Shown here in pieces: positions 14,343-22,515 of a DNA stretch of 32,448 nucleotides. Origin of the DNA: a virus; the IMG/VR virus record IMGVR_UViG_3300031463_000021, positions 1 through 32,448 of that record; one strand, written 5' to 3'. The stretch's first letter is position 1; the number at the start of each line of letters is the position of its first letter. A program made the translations under genes and the position numbers. The notes under the pieces were generated by a model. The model was given only the letters and a program-made list of their open reading frames with translations. It was not told the origin of the DNA and made no database searches.

Positions 14343-15296
14343 ATGAAACCCAAACTTTTTGAAAGCCTGATGCAAAAGGACAACGAGTTCAAACTGCTCG
14401 TTGAAAAAGTCAAAGAACGAGCGGTTACGCATCCGTTTCTGAAGCGGTACATGGAAGTCGGAATCAAAGAAGGCTTGTTCAGCGACATGGCAGGCGCCTT
14501 AGGACGCATGCACGACACACTCGTAGAAGCAGCCTACCCAGAACTAATCGGCAGAAACATCATAAACGTAAAGTCGACAACCGAACCGTTAGAACGCTTC
14601 CCACTCGACGAAAAGGCAGTGGCTTACAACTATGCTGAAGGCGCAATCGCAAGGCTCAGCGGCAAAAAAACCAGCACCGTTGACATCCAAACAAACACGC
14701 TTGCAGAAGCCTCCGAAGAATGGACCAGAGAATTCGCAGAAGACGCTACATGGAACGTCATGGACAACATGATCGAAAAAGTAGGCAGAGCCTTGGGCGA
14801 AAACGAAACAACAAAAATCCTCTCGCTGTACGGAGCCATAGCTGATGCGGACTTGGCAGGAGGCGCCCCAATCGCTGGAGGCGGCGCAGCCCTAAGCTGG
14901 AATGGCTTGCTAAAACTTCACAACGCAGTTAGAGGCGAAAACTGGAGACCAACAGTCCTCGCAGTGCACGAAACACAACTACATCAACTACTAAACGATG
15001 ACAAATTCATTCACGCTCAATACTTGCCTTCAGGACAGACAGACTTGGAGCAAGGCATAGTTACAAGTGTCTTAGGTATGCGAGTCCAAGCAAGCACGCT
15101 TGTGCCTAACGGAACCGCTTATGCCATTGACACTCGTGTAGCTGCAGTCATGCTCTTGCGAAGAGACGTAACCGTTGAAGACTGGCAAGACCCAAAAACA
15201 GGCGAATACGGCGTCAGAGCCACAACACGCTTCGGCTTAGGCGTCCTGCGAAGCAAGGGTGTTGCGAAGATGACCAACATAAGCACCTCACTGTAG
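14343..15296 (+). CDS. Major capsid protein, HK97 fold
   Basis: A 317-residue protein. An N-terminal charged helical segment (residues about 1-60) is followed by LIGRNIINVKSTTEPLERFP and KKTSTVDIQTNTLAEASEEWTREF, a spine-helix and beta pattern usual for HK97-type capsid proteins, and by a C-terminal half with LSWNGLLKLHNAV, TVLAVHETQLHQLLND and GTAYAIDTRVAAVMLLRRDV (P- and A-domain like). Size, position after the decoration gene, and the upstream protease support the call. It has no long scaffold region, so the delta function may lie in its first 60 residues or in the 51-residue helper. Confidence 0.88.
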   Translation: MKPKLFESLMQKDNEFKLLVEKVKERAVTHPFLKRYMEVGIKEGLFSDMAGALGRMHDTLVEAAYPELIGRNIINVKSTTEPLERFPLDEKAVAYNYAEGAIARLSGKKTSTVDIQTNTLAEASEEWTREFAEDATWNVMDNMIEKVGRALGENETTKILSLYGAIADADLAGGAPIAGGGAALSWNGLLKLHNAVRGENWRPTVLAVHETQLHQLLNDDKFIHAQYLPSGQTDLEQGIVTSVLGMRVQASTLVPNGTAYAIDTRVAAVMLLRRDVTVEDWQDPKTGEYGVRATTRFGLGVLRSKGVAKMTNISTSL

Positions 15297-15322
15297 CCAT
15301 AGCCATCCAAGGTTAACGCAGA

Positions 15323-15577
15323 ATGGAAAAATACGAAGGCAAATGCCCAAAGTGCGGAAGAATCTACCATTCACAACGCAAAAACGACTTGATAATCTGC
15401 GACTGCTGGCGCCTCTGCCCAATATGCGGAGCCACAATGCAACCTTACACGCCTGACCTAACGCCCAACACGTATGGCAAAGATGGAAAGCGCGACCTAC
15501 AGATTCTAATGGTCTGCAACAACCATTCTCCACCTTTCTATAGCACACAAAAACCCGTAGAGGTTGCCTTAACATGA
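15323..15577 (+). CDS. Zinc-ribbon protein
   Basis: An 84-residue protein. CPKCGRIYH near residue 8, then ICDCWRLCPICGATM near 30-43 and a late MVCNNH supply at least seven cysteines and two histidines, enough for one or two zinc sites of the ribbon or rubredoxin-knuckle type. It lies between capsid and portal genes and overlaps the next gene by 4 nt. Whether it is structural or a late regulator is unknown. Confidence 0.7.
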   Translation: MEKYEGKCPKCGRIYHSQRKNDLIICDCWRLCPICGATMQPYTPDLTPNTYGKDGKRDLQILMVCNNHSPPFYSTQKPVEVALT

Positions 15578-15822
15578 GAAGGCTGTCTGAAAGATTGCAA
15601 CTTGCGAGAATCGTCTTAGCGGAGCTTAGGAGACAGCCTCTATGCCGAACCGAGCTTGAGAAGAGAACAGTTAAGCGGTGTGGCACCCACGGCACCTTTG
15701 AGAGCATATTCGATTTCCTCATCCAAAACGGCTACATTAGAAAAAGTGGAAAGGAACACCGCGCTCCCTACGAGATCACTGAAGAAGGCATCAAGTTTCT
15801 GGGCGGTTTAAAAAGTGAGTAA
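15574..15822 (+). CDS. Winged-helix protein
   Basis: An 82-residue protein with a winged-helix pattern: helix RLQLARIVLAELRR, helix LEKRTVKRCGTHGTFESIFDFLIQNG and wing YIRKSGKEHRAPYEITEEG. It resembles small archaeal PadR- or MarR-like regulators. It overlaps the zinc-ribbon gene by 4 nt and the portal gene by 8 nt, so all are translated together. A DNA-binding regulator inside the head module may sense late expression; that is inference. Confidence 0.7.
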   Translation: MRRLSERLQLARIVLAELRRQPLCRTELEKRTVKRCGTHGTFESIFDFLIQNGYIRKSGKEHRAPYEITEEGIKFLGGLKSE

Positions 15823-17026
15823 CATCGTCAAAAAGCTTATCGAGGCTTTCACCCGCCCCACACGATCAGGCACTGCTTACCCATCCACTCAAACGGTAAT
15901 TGAAACTTCACCAGACATACCGCTTGCAGACATCATGAAGCTTTACGAAAGAGATCCAACTTGCAAAGCATCAGTTGACCTGCTTGCCTCTGCCACAGTT
16001 GGCATGGGCTTCTACACGACGGCAAACGAAAGATACTCTCAAATGGAAAAAGCCAAACAAGCAGTTGACAAGTTCAATGAAGACATCAACCTTGACGCTC
16101 TGCTCAACGACATGGCACGCGTTCTCATCGCTTGCGGAAACGACTTCTGGCTTAGAATCACGCCTGAAAAACTTGCCAGCTTACACAGGCTTCCGATAGA
16201 TGCCATAGAAAAAGTTAAGCAAACCTACATAGGCGAAAGCCTGAAAATACCATACAAAACCGAAGGATACAAGCTCAAACACAACTACGCCGAAGCCGAC
16301 AAGGAACTTGTCCCTCAAGCTGTTATCCATTGGAGAATAAACAACATTGGCAATTCAGGCTTCGGAATAGGCATTCTCCAAGTTCTGCTTCATACGCTTG
16401 TTTTCAACTCAAATAGGCGCCCCAGCTACGCTTGGATGAAAGCCAAAATAGAGCGCATAATGCCCAGCATCTTCGAAAAATACGCTGGACCCGATGTCTT
16501 GACTTTGTTGGAAAACGCAAAGGACGAAGACATCAAAAAGTTTGAGACAGCAATAAGGAACCGTCCAGAAGAAGGAGCATGGCTCTTCTACAGAGGCAAA
16601 GGCGACATAAAACCAGTAATGCTTGACCCAAGAGCCCGCTTCGAATACTACATCGACCACATCATAAACCAATTCTACCTCGGCTGCGAAACCCCACTCC
16701 CACGCCTGTTCAGCACGCCTGGCTTTACAGAAGCCTCAGCAAACGCAGCCTTAGACCTTCAAAACCTGCTCATAAACCCCATACAACGCTACATCAAAAG
16801 GCAAGTGGAAAGAGACATCTTCGACGTAGTTTTGACTCAAGCAGAGTTCAATCCTGCAGAGGCCCAGGTTCGCCTCAACTGGGGCAGCCCAGAAACTCCA
16901 GAGGTTGTTATGGCTGACCTCATAAAGGCTGCAGAATTTGGGCTTATACGCTCAGAAGAGTTCCGCAAGAACGCCACAAAATTCGGCTGGGAACTGTGGC
17001 AAGAAACTGAAAAGGAGGTGAAATAG
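15815..17026 (+). CDS. Portal protein
   Basis: A 403-residue protein starting at GTG 15815. The pattern DIMKLYERDPTCKASVDLLA, GMGFYTTAN, then NLDALLNDMARVLIACGNDFW and LHRLPIDAIEKV matches tailed-virus portal proteins. AVIHWRINNIGNSGFGIGIL and FYLGCETPLPRLFSTPGFTE followed by the long helix SANAALDLQNLLINPIQRYI are the clip/stem-like elements. It forms the dodecameric DNA entry channel and docks the terminase. The gene is separated from the terminase by the whole tail module, an unusual order. Confidence 0.87.
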   Translation: MSNIVKKLIEAFTRPTRSGTAYPSTQTVIETSPDIPLADIMKLYERDPTCKASVDLLASATVGMGFYTTANERYSQMEKAKQAVDKFNEDINLDALLNDMARVLIACGNDFWLRITPEKLASLHRLPIDAIEKVKQTYIGESLKIPYKTEGYKLKHNYAEADKELVPQAVIHWRINNIGNSGFGIGILQVLLHTLVFNSNRRPSYAWMKAKIERIMPSIFEKYAGPDVLTLLENAKDEDIKKFETAIRNRPEEGAWLFYRGKGDIKPVMLDPRARFEYYIDHIINQFYLGCETPLPRLFSTPGFTEASANAALDLQNLLINPIQRYIKRQVERDIFDVVLTQAEFNPAEAQVRLNWGSPETPEVVMADLIKAAEFGLIRSEEFRKNATKFGWELWQETEKEVK

Positions 17027-17196
17027 TGGGATTCCAATTCAAACCGAAACTGGCTGCAATCCTCGCTGTGCTTAACGGTGCATCAGTGGGCTTAGCCTAC
17101 ATAGTCAGCCAGGGCGACATAACAGTAACAATCGTGTGGTTTGCCATAACGACAGGCGTAACAGCAGGACTAAGCTACTACAAAGAACAAGAATAA
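17026..17196 (+). CDS. Small membrane protein
   Basis: A 56-residue protein from GTG 17026, which overlaps the portal stop by one base and follows a strong GGAGGTG site. Two hydrophobic segments, residues about 8-26 (LAAILAVLNGASVGLAYIV) and 33-50 (TVTIVWFAITTGVTAGLSY), give a hairpin membrane topology with a Lys/Glu tail. Small two-segment membrane proteins at this place can be holin-like, but no endolysin is recognised nearby. Another protein of this type lies at 26261. Confidence 0.7.
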   Translation: MGFQFKPKLAAILAVLNGASVGLAYIVSQGDITVTIVWFAITTGVTAGLSYYKEQE

Positions 17197-17353
17197 GCGT
17201 ACGCACCTTTTTTGGTTGGTGATGCTGCCTGTAATTTTGGCAACGGATTGAGGCAGCTAACTTCTACGAGTTTTTCTAATTAAATAATTTGCAGGTTCAC
17301 TCGGTAGTGTATGGTTTTTCAGAAGTGTCTCTTGATTTTTCAAGCATTGAGAG

Positions 17354-17791
17354 TCACTTTTTGTTCTTGTGGCTTTGCTTTAGTGGTTTGTCTTCGTGGT
17401 GAACTGTCTTCCAGTTGCCTTTTTCGTTCTTTTCTTCAACATGATGGCGTTTTCTATTTCCAGCAATATCATAATCCTGTGTTTCTTTTGCTTCTTTACC
17501 CTTTTTACTAATCTTTTCTCTTGACACAAACTTGCGGATTGTTTTTCCCGACTCATTCTTTACTTTTCCTTTCAGAGTCTCTCGCGCTTTGATGTTTTCA
17601 GTGATTATGATGTGCTTATCTACCTTGACATCATCTTTGACGCTGATTTTGTCTTCCACAGTTACCATAACGCTTTTGTGTCCACATGGAGCATATTTTT
17701 TAATTACTTTATCTTCAGTCTCTTCTATTGTTACTTCTCTGAGTTCAGTAACCCCATTTTCAGCACAAACGGGACATACTTCTTTTTCCAT
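17354..17791 (-). CDS. Zinc-binding charged protein (cargo)
   Basis: A 145-residue protein. The N-terminus has CPVCAEN and, 26 residues on, PCGH, forming a C-x2-C...C-x-H zinc site. The rest is a lysine- and glutamate-rich repetitive region with several short beta-type segments (VMVTVEDKISVKDDVKVDK) ending QSHKNKK. The ATG at 17791 is preferred over GTG at 17797 because AAGGAG lies 8 nt upstream. It faces against the late genes in an AT-rich insertion between portal and connector genes, so it is probably cargo with its own promoter. Function unknown. Confidence 0.62.
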   Translation of the reverse strand: MEKEVCPVCAENGVTELREVTIEETEDKVIKKYAPCGHKSVMVTVEDKISVKDDVKVDKHIIITENIKARETLKGKVKNESGKTIRKFVSREKISKKGKEAKETQDYDIAGNRKRHHVEEKNEKGNWKTVHHEDKPLKQSHKNKK

Positions 17792-17959
17792 CAGCACTGC
17801 TCCTTGATCATTTTAATAGTTCTTTAGCTTAAGCTATATGTTTTTGCATTTTCGTTTCTGGTAACCCGGAGAGATGAGTTATAATTTTCTTCAATTGATA
17901 CCTCTTGGGAAATGAGAATTCCGCACTAACTTGTGGGGCACTTGTGAAGTTATTAACCT

Positions 17960-18415
17960 TCAACTGGTTGGCTTATAATCAATATCCATCAAACTTAAGT
18001 AGACAGCTTCACCTGCTTTAAGCTTTTGAATAAGTTCAATTGTCCTTTGTGTATCAAGATGGTACGACAATCCAAAAGCTACACCGATAAATAAATGCAA
18101 CTGCAACACCTGAATCCCGCCAACTTCGAAATTTCTTAGGAATTTCACGTAGCTTTCTGGTATCGCAATTCCATAATGAACCTTCGATCCTCTCTCCTTC
18201 ATCCTTTTCACTATCTCACCGATGGCGATGTTGATGTCCTGACCACTTCGGCTGCGAGTTGGAGTTTCGCCGACCACTTCGATTAGGAATTTCTCTGTAT
18301 TCTTATTTGCGTATATGTCCACGCCTGGACCGTAGCCATCAGGCGAAGCTGAAACATCGTATCCCTCTCTTTCTAAGCGTTCCTTAACGCATTGAATAAC
18401 TTCTGCCTGATTCAT
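17960..18415 (-). CDS. PD-(D/E)xK nuclease-like protein (cargo)
   Basis: A 151-residue protein. Residues about 22-80 read DGYGPGVDIYANK, FLIEVVGETPT and SGQDINIAIGEIVKRMKE, which gives Asp in GVDIYA, Glu in LIEVVGE and Gln in the following helix: the plan of a small PD-(D/E)xK nuclease, with Val in place of the usual Lys. The second half has HYGIAIPESYVKFLRNF and a hydrophobic strand, as in resolvase- or restriction-like folds. It is reverse-oriented cargo with no ribosome binding site, so it may be leaderless. A defence or DNA-processing role is inference; catalysis is uncertain because the Lys is missing. Confidence 0.62.
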   Translation of the reverse strand: MNQAEVIQCVKERLEREGYDVSASPDGYGPGVDIYANKNTEKFLIEVVGETPTRSRSGQDINIAIGEIVKRMKERGSKVHYGIAIPESYVKFLRNFEVGGIQVLQLHLFIGVAFGLSYHLDTQRTIELIQKLKAGEAVYLSLMDIDYKPTS

Positions 18416-18682
18416 GAGCAGCCAGCTCTTATTATCATATTTTTAACTATTATTTATTTACATGTCGTGGGTGGTAGCCCTTGAGAACTTGCTCAACTTT
18501 CATCAATCTGAACCAAAAGTTAGGATAAAATTAGTTAGCACGCATCCAATTCTTCTCCCTTCAAATACTTAGTTCCAATTCATCTATTCCAGAAATTCAA
18601 TTTGAAATCTGCTTTTTAATCTTGAAAATTGCTTAATTTTTGCTTCTTTCTCGATTTATAGGCAGAAAAGGAGACAAACGTC
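18416..18682. promoter_or_regulatory. AT-rich gap after the cargo genes
   Basis: The 267-bp stretch has no convincing ORF and is visibly AT-richer than the late genes around it. The minus-strand promoter of the cargo nuclease should be here (AATATG and AAATAATAG blocks). AAAGGAGAC near its right end is the ribosome binding site of the connector gene at 18683. Confidence 0.4.
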
Positions 18683-19036
18683 TTGGCAAGCGTAACCGTT
18701 GACGATGTTCACGATGTAATCAACATCAGCTCTGCAGATATTCCAGACAACAAAATCTTAAAGATGTTGAAGCGTGCTGAGGTTACGTTGGAGCTTGAGC
18801 TTGGAAAAGAAATCGACCACCAAAATTGCACGGACGCAGAGAAAGAGTTCATAACAATTCTCGCAGCCATCCACGCAATCTGTTACTTGACCGGCGGGTC
18901 AGCGGTAGGCTTAAGCTTCTCTGTTGGAGACCAAAACGTCTCCGTGCTAAGCAATGCTCCGCCCATTGATGTTTTGCGAGCTGAGCTTCAGCGCATGCTT
19001 GAGCGTTTGAAAGGAACATACGTGGGGAGAGTCTGA
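18683..19036 (+). CDS. Head-tail connector protein
   Basis: A 117-residue, mostly helical protein starting at TTG behind AAGGAGAC. VDDVHDVINISSADIPDNKILKML, with a four-helix pattern (LKRAEVTLELELGKEI, CTDAEKEFITILAAIHAICYLTGG) and a C-terminal helix (DVLRAELQRMLERLKG), fits the gp6/gp15-like adaptor proteins that bind under the portal. It resumes the virion module after the cargo insertion. The gene ends 3 nt before the fused connector gene. Confidence 0.72.
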   Translation: MASVTVDDVHDVINISSADIPDNKILKMLKRAEVTLELELGKEIDHQNCTDAEKEFITILAAIHAICYLTGGSAVGLSFSVGDQNVSVLSNAPPIDVLRAELQRMLERLKGTYVGRV

Positions 19037-19039
19037 GTC

Positions 19040-20431
19040 TTGGGAACTGTGCCGGAAGCCTATTACCAGTTTGTCATGGATTATGCACCTTACGTTTACG
19101 TTATTCCGCCTAACATTCCAGACCCAGCATTTGGGAGAGCTGCCTTTGCAGCAGCCTTCGCAATAGACTTTCTCTATGAAGCCTACTCTGCCAAACAATT
19201 TGAAACCAGAAAAACAGAAATCTACAACAAAATCGTGAACCTTGCCGACTGGATTCTAACACAGCAATGCACAGACCCAGCAAAGAAGGCTTATGGCGGA
19301 TTCAAAAGCACAGAAAACAGCACATACTACTACAGCGTAGACGCTTGCCGAGTCATCCCATCACTCTTGAGAGCTTACGAGCTGACAAACGACGCGGATT
19401 ATCTTGATTCCGCCAAACTTGCTGGAGCAACCTTCCTCAAAACAATGCAGGATCAGCAGACCTATGGCGGTTTCGCAAGAGCCGTCACAATCGCAGACGC
19501 ATGGCTCCTGCAAATGGACATCGAATGTCTGTATGGGCTTGTTGGCTTGAAGATGCTCGCAGAAAAATACGACACAGAAAACGCATCCACTTATCAAGAC
19601 ATAATGACTAAAGCAGTTGACTTTCTCAGAGAAGGCTTCGAAAACCTCTGGCTTCACTACGACCCTTCAGATAGCGAATGGCACAGAATCGGACTCAGCG
19701 AAAACGAGATTTATGATGACCCATTCGCCTACGCCTTACTCGGCTTATACGCTTATGAAGGCTGGAGTGTCACATGCCAAAAAGTCTACAACTTCATCAA
19801 CTCTATCCGAGCGAGCGCCCAATACCCAGCTTACAACCCTGCAATTTGCTGGGCAGGCTACATAGATGTCATCAGTCGATTCTCAGCATGCAACTATTAC
19901 GATGCAGTCACAAGCGGAATCCTCTGGAAAATCCGCAAACACCACGACAAGCCAAGCCTCGAATTCAGCATGGAAATCATCGACAAGCACCAAGACCAGT
20001 TCATGTTCTGGGGCGTCAAGCATGCCGACTACAGCTATGTGGAAAATAAGAAGGCTATGGCAACCGTCTGCTGGCTTTCGCTCTTATACCTAAACTATGA
20101 GCCTCCAACGACACGCTTCACTCAGATACTCCGCCAAAACGGAGAAACCATAACCCTATACCCCGTCAAAGAAGCCCAAGACCAAACCACTTATGGCGAA
20201 GGCTTAGACATCAAAGCCATACTTTCACCAGCGAGAGCAGAAGAAATCTTCATAGAACCAGGCTACATACTCAACGACTACCTAACCATGCAGGTTTTCA
20301 CTCCAATCAGGCAACATGATAAGATACGTCGCAAAGGCGTCGACTACGAAGTTTTAGACATTCAAGCCTTCGACTGGAGAGGCGAAACAGTCTACTTCAA
20401 AGCCGCTCTTAGGAGGCTCATCGGGCAATGA
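19040..20431 (+). CDS. Alpha/alpha-toroid fused to head-tail closure protein
   Basis: A 463-residue protein from TTG 19040 behind GGGGAGAG. Residues about 1-350 are repeated helix pairs with Gly-Gly-Phe turns (AYGGFKS, TYGGFARAVT), typical of alpha/alpha-toroid glycan-active enzymes such as six-hairpin glycosidases or lyases; aromatic and acidic residues are abundant but I cannot assign catalytic ones. Residues about 355-463 (RFTQILRQNGETITLYPVKEA then DIKAILSP, FTPIRQHDKIRRKGVDYEVLD) match the beta-barrel stopper/closure protein of the neck. The fusion puts a sugar-binding or enzymatic domain on the virion neck. It overlaps the next gene by 4 nt. Confidence 0.75.
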   Translation: MGTVPEAYYQFVMDYAPYVYVIPPNIPDPAFGRAAFAAAFAIDFLYEAYSAKQFETRKTEIYNKIVNLADWILTQQCTDPAKKAYGGFKSTENSTYYYSVDACRVIPSLLRAYELTNDADYLDSAKLAGATFLKTMQDQQTYGGFARAVTIADAWLLQMDIECLYGLVGLKMLAEKYDTENASTYQDIMTKAVDFLREGFENLWLHYDPSDSEWHRIGLSENEIYDDPFAYALLGLYAYEGWSVTCQKVYNFINSIRASAQYPAYNPAICWAGYIDVISRFSACNYYDAVTSGILWKIRKHHDKPSLEFSMEIIDKHQDQFMFWGVKHADYSYVENKKAMATVCWLSLLYLNYEPPTTRFTQILRQNGETITLYPVKEAQDQTTYGEGLDIKAILSPARAEEIFIEPGYILNDYLTMQVFTPIRQHDKIRRKGVDYEVLDIQAFDWRGETVYFKAALRRLIGQ

Positions 20432-21414
20432 GCAAACTCGAAGACCCAGTAACAACAGTCGTCAGACTTCTCCAAAAGAACATCCGAGTCGTCAAAGAAG
20501 ACGCTTCAATCGCAAGCATATACGTAAGCCGAGAATGGTATGACCGAGAACTCTTCAAAAACCATGACGGACAGATCACGGTTGGCTTAGCTGAAAGCAG
20601 AGACACAAAAATCGAAATGTCTGGACGCATTCGCAGACGATTAGGCAGCCTACGAATCAACGTTTGGGCTACCGACAAACCAGCAACATCAGACAACGGC
20701 AAGCTAATGCGAAACAAAATGGTCGAAGAAGTAAACCGCATCGTGAGACAAAACCGCAACAAACCAAATATGACAGAGTACAACTTCGCTGGATTGGGCT
20801 ATCCAGAAGGCGACCCACACAAGGCTTTCCAAACAGGAGCCTCAACAGAATCTGAGCCAGAACACGCAAGCTGGACAGAGCTAACAAATGAGGAGTATCA
20901 GAAAATATGGTACAGCGACGACCAGAGACACTCTAAATCTCACAACGTCAATGGCGAATATGCCCTGATGCTTTTCCGCTTCAAAATCGAGAGCCGAGAA
21001 AACACTGTCAAGAAGATTGTCTTGACGTTTGAAGGCTACGGCACTGCTCCCGCTGGAAACGGCGTAACCATAAAAGTCTGGAACCATGTGGCTGGCGCAT
21101 GGCAAAACGCTCAATCTGGAACAGGCGGAGCAGACGAAACAATAACCATCACATTGACTTCATACTTGGCAGACTACATTGACAGTGATGGATACGTCTG
21201 GCTGATTGCGAGAACAACTAACCCAAGTGATGGGTCAACACCAGCCATCTTGTATTGCGATTACATGAACTGCTCAATCACGGTTAACGGCATAACGTAT
21301 CTGGACATTGTTAATTTTCGAGATGCAGACCGCGTTGACGTTAAGCCCTTCATTTACAGAACCGAATTCACCCTCAAATCATGGTGTTTTGAAGACATTG
21401 GAGGAGTCTTTTAG
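20428..21414 (+). CDS. Tail terminator with inserted beta-sandwich
   Basis: A 328-residue protein. Residues about 1-135 (VVRLLQKNIRVVKEDASIA, RRLGSLRINVWATD, KLMRNKMVEEVNRIVRQNR) and 288-328 (YLDIVNFRDADRVDVKPF, YRTEFTLKSWCFE) together form a tail-terminator fold. Residues about 140-287 interrupt it with a beta-sandwich (YALMLFRFKIES, KKIVLTFEGYG, VTIKVWNHVAGAW, YVWLIARTTNPSDGST) like carbohydrate-binding or adhesion domains of archaeal surface proteins. The terminator caps the tail tube below the neck. The insertion would face outward, next to the toroid domain of the preceding gene. Confidence 0.7.
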   Translation: MSKLEDPVTTVVRLLQKNIRVVKEDASIASIYVSREWYDRELFKNHDGQITVGLAESRDTKIEMSGRIRRRLGSLRINVWATDKPATSDNGKLMRNKMVEEVNRIVRQNRNKPNMTEYNFAGLGYPEGDPHKAFQTGASTESEPEHASWTELTNEEYQKIWYSDDQRHSKSHNVNGEYALMLFRFKIESRENTVKKIVLTFEGYGTAPAGNGVTIKVWNHVAGAWQNAQSGTGGADETITITLTSYLADYIDSDGYVWLIARTTNPSDGSTPAILYCDYMNCSITVNGITYLDIVNFRDADRVDVKPFIYRTEFTLKSWCFEDIGGVF

Positions 21415-21416
21415 AA

Positions 21417-22286
21417 ATGCCAGAAACATACGGAGCACAGGAATGCCGTGCCTACTTCGTTGAAGAATCAACCTACGGACAAACACCAACAAACCCATCA
21501 ATGCTCGGAATAAGCAGCGAAGACATCGAACCAGCCTTAAACCCAAGTCTAATCAAACTACGAGGAATAGGCTCCAAAGATCTGCAATCCCTAAAGAAAG
21601 GACTGCGAAACCCAACACTGAGAATCCTGCATGTACTGTCAAGCGAGGCACCAATCACTTTCATACAACACGCTCAAACCCTAAACAGCCTCAGCATCCA
21701 AGTGCTCTACTACAAGGGCTTGTTTGCCTCGGCAACCGACATCATAAGCCTACTCTACAAAGGCTGCAGAATCCACAAACTAAGCGTAGAATGCAGCATA
21801 GAAGACATCATAAAAGCCAATGTTGAGCTTATCGGACAGACGGCTGAAACAGGCACAGCAAAAATCACCGGAGCCACCTACGCAGATTATTCAGGAGCGG
21901 TTTCCTACAACGAAAGCTACGTTCAACGCGGAGCAGGCGACGGCTCAGGCTTAACCGTACTCGAAAGAGTGACAGACTGGAAACTCACAATCGAAAACAA
22001 CCTCAAGGCAATTCCAGTAATCCGCTCAACTGACGGCCATCTGCTCAAGTATCTTCCAGCACGTCACCGCAATTTGACAGGCGAGTTAACATTCGAGTTT
22101 GAAAGCAAACAAGAATACGACGATGTCATAAACGACAGCGAATTCAGCCTCAAATTCGGCTTAGGCGGAACAACCAGCGCCCTATTCAAGTACTGCAAAT
22201 GGGAAAAAGTAGCCACGCCAACACGAATCGAAGACCTCGTGGCTCTCAAGGCTTCGTTTGTTTCAAGAGACGTTTACATCAGCTGA
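21417..22286 (+). CDS. Major tail tube protein
   Basis: A 289-residue, mainly beta protein directly after the terminator gene. It starts GAQECRAYFVEESTYGQTP, a phrase usual for tail tube proteins of archaeal and bacterial siphoviruses, followed by alternating strands (RIHKLSVECSIEDIIKANVE, VLERVTDWKLTIENNLKAIP, LTGELTFEFESKQEYD). Proximity to the tail chaperones supports the call. It assembles into hexameric rings of the tail tube. A non-contractile tail is likely because no sheath gene is seen. Confidence 0.8.
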   Translation: MPETYGAQECRAYFVEESTYGQTPTNPSMLGISSEDIEPALNPSLIKLRGIGSKDLQSLKKGLRNPTLRILHVLSSEAPITFIQHAQTLNSLSIQVLYYKGLFASATDIISLLYKGCRIHKLSVECSIEDIIKANVELIGQTAETGTAKITGATYADYSGAVSYNESYVQRGAGDGSGLTVLERVTDWKLTIENNLKAIPVIRSTDGHLLKYLPARHRNLTGELTFEFESKQEYDDVINDSEFSLKFGLGGTTSALFKYCKWEKVATPTRIEDLVALKASFVSRDVYIS

Positions 22287-22302
22287 CATGGAGGCTTTCA
22301 AA

Positions 22303-22515
22303 ATGGCTGTTGAAGTGAAAGTTTTGGAGAATTTTGGTCGAGAGGCTAATTTGCGAAAGAAGTGGCTGAAGATGTGGGAAACGCTTGGAGTCAGGATTCT
22401 CAAGCTTCCCAAATGGATGCAAGACATCGTGCTCGAAGACGTCAACACAGCCATCAGAAACCGAATAGCCACAATGGAGATGATTCAAAACGCAAACAGA
22501 AAACATCGAGCTTGA
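22303..22515 (+). CDS. Tail-region small helical protein
   Basis: A 70-residue protein starting MAVEVKVLENFGREANLRKK, with GGAGG 11 nt before the ATG; an in-frame ATG at 22288 lies before that site and is less likely. It is helical (WLKMWETLGVRILKLP, WMQDIVLEDVNTAIRNRIATME) and sits between the tail tube and chaperone genes. It may be the first tail-assembly chaperone segment. Its last codons overlap the next frame, which has no ordinary start, so the two may be joined by a +1 ribosomal shift. Confidence 0.65.
   Translation: MAVEVKVLENFGREANLRKKWLKMWETLGVRILKLPKWMQDIVLEDVNTAIRNRIATMEMIQNANRKHRA

Noticed and set aside
19774-20093. Alternative-frame proteins rich in Gln, Ser and Thr inside the toroid gene
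   Set aside because: They are shadows of the codon bias of the 463-residue gene, with low complexity and no start signals.
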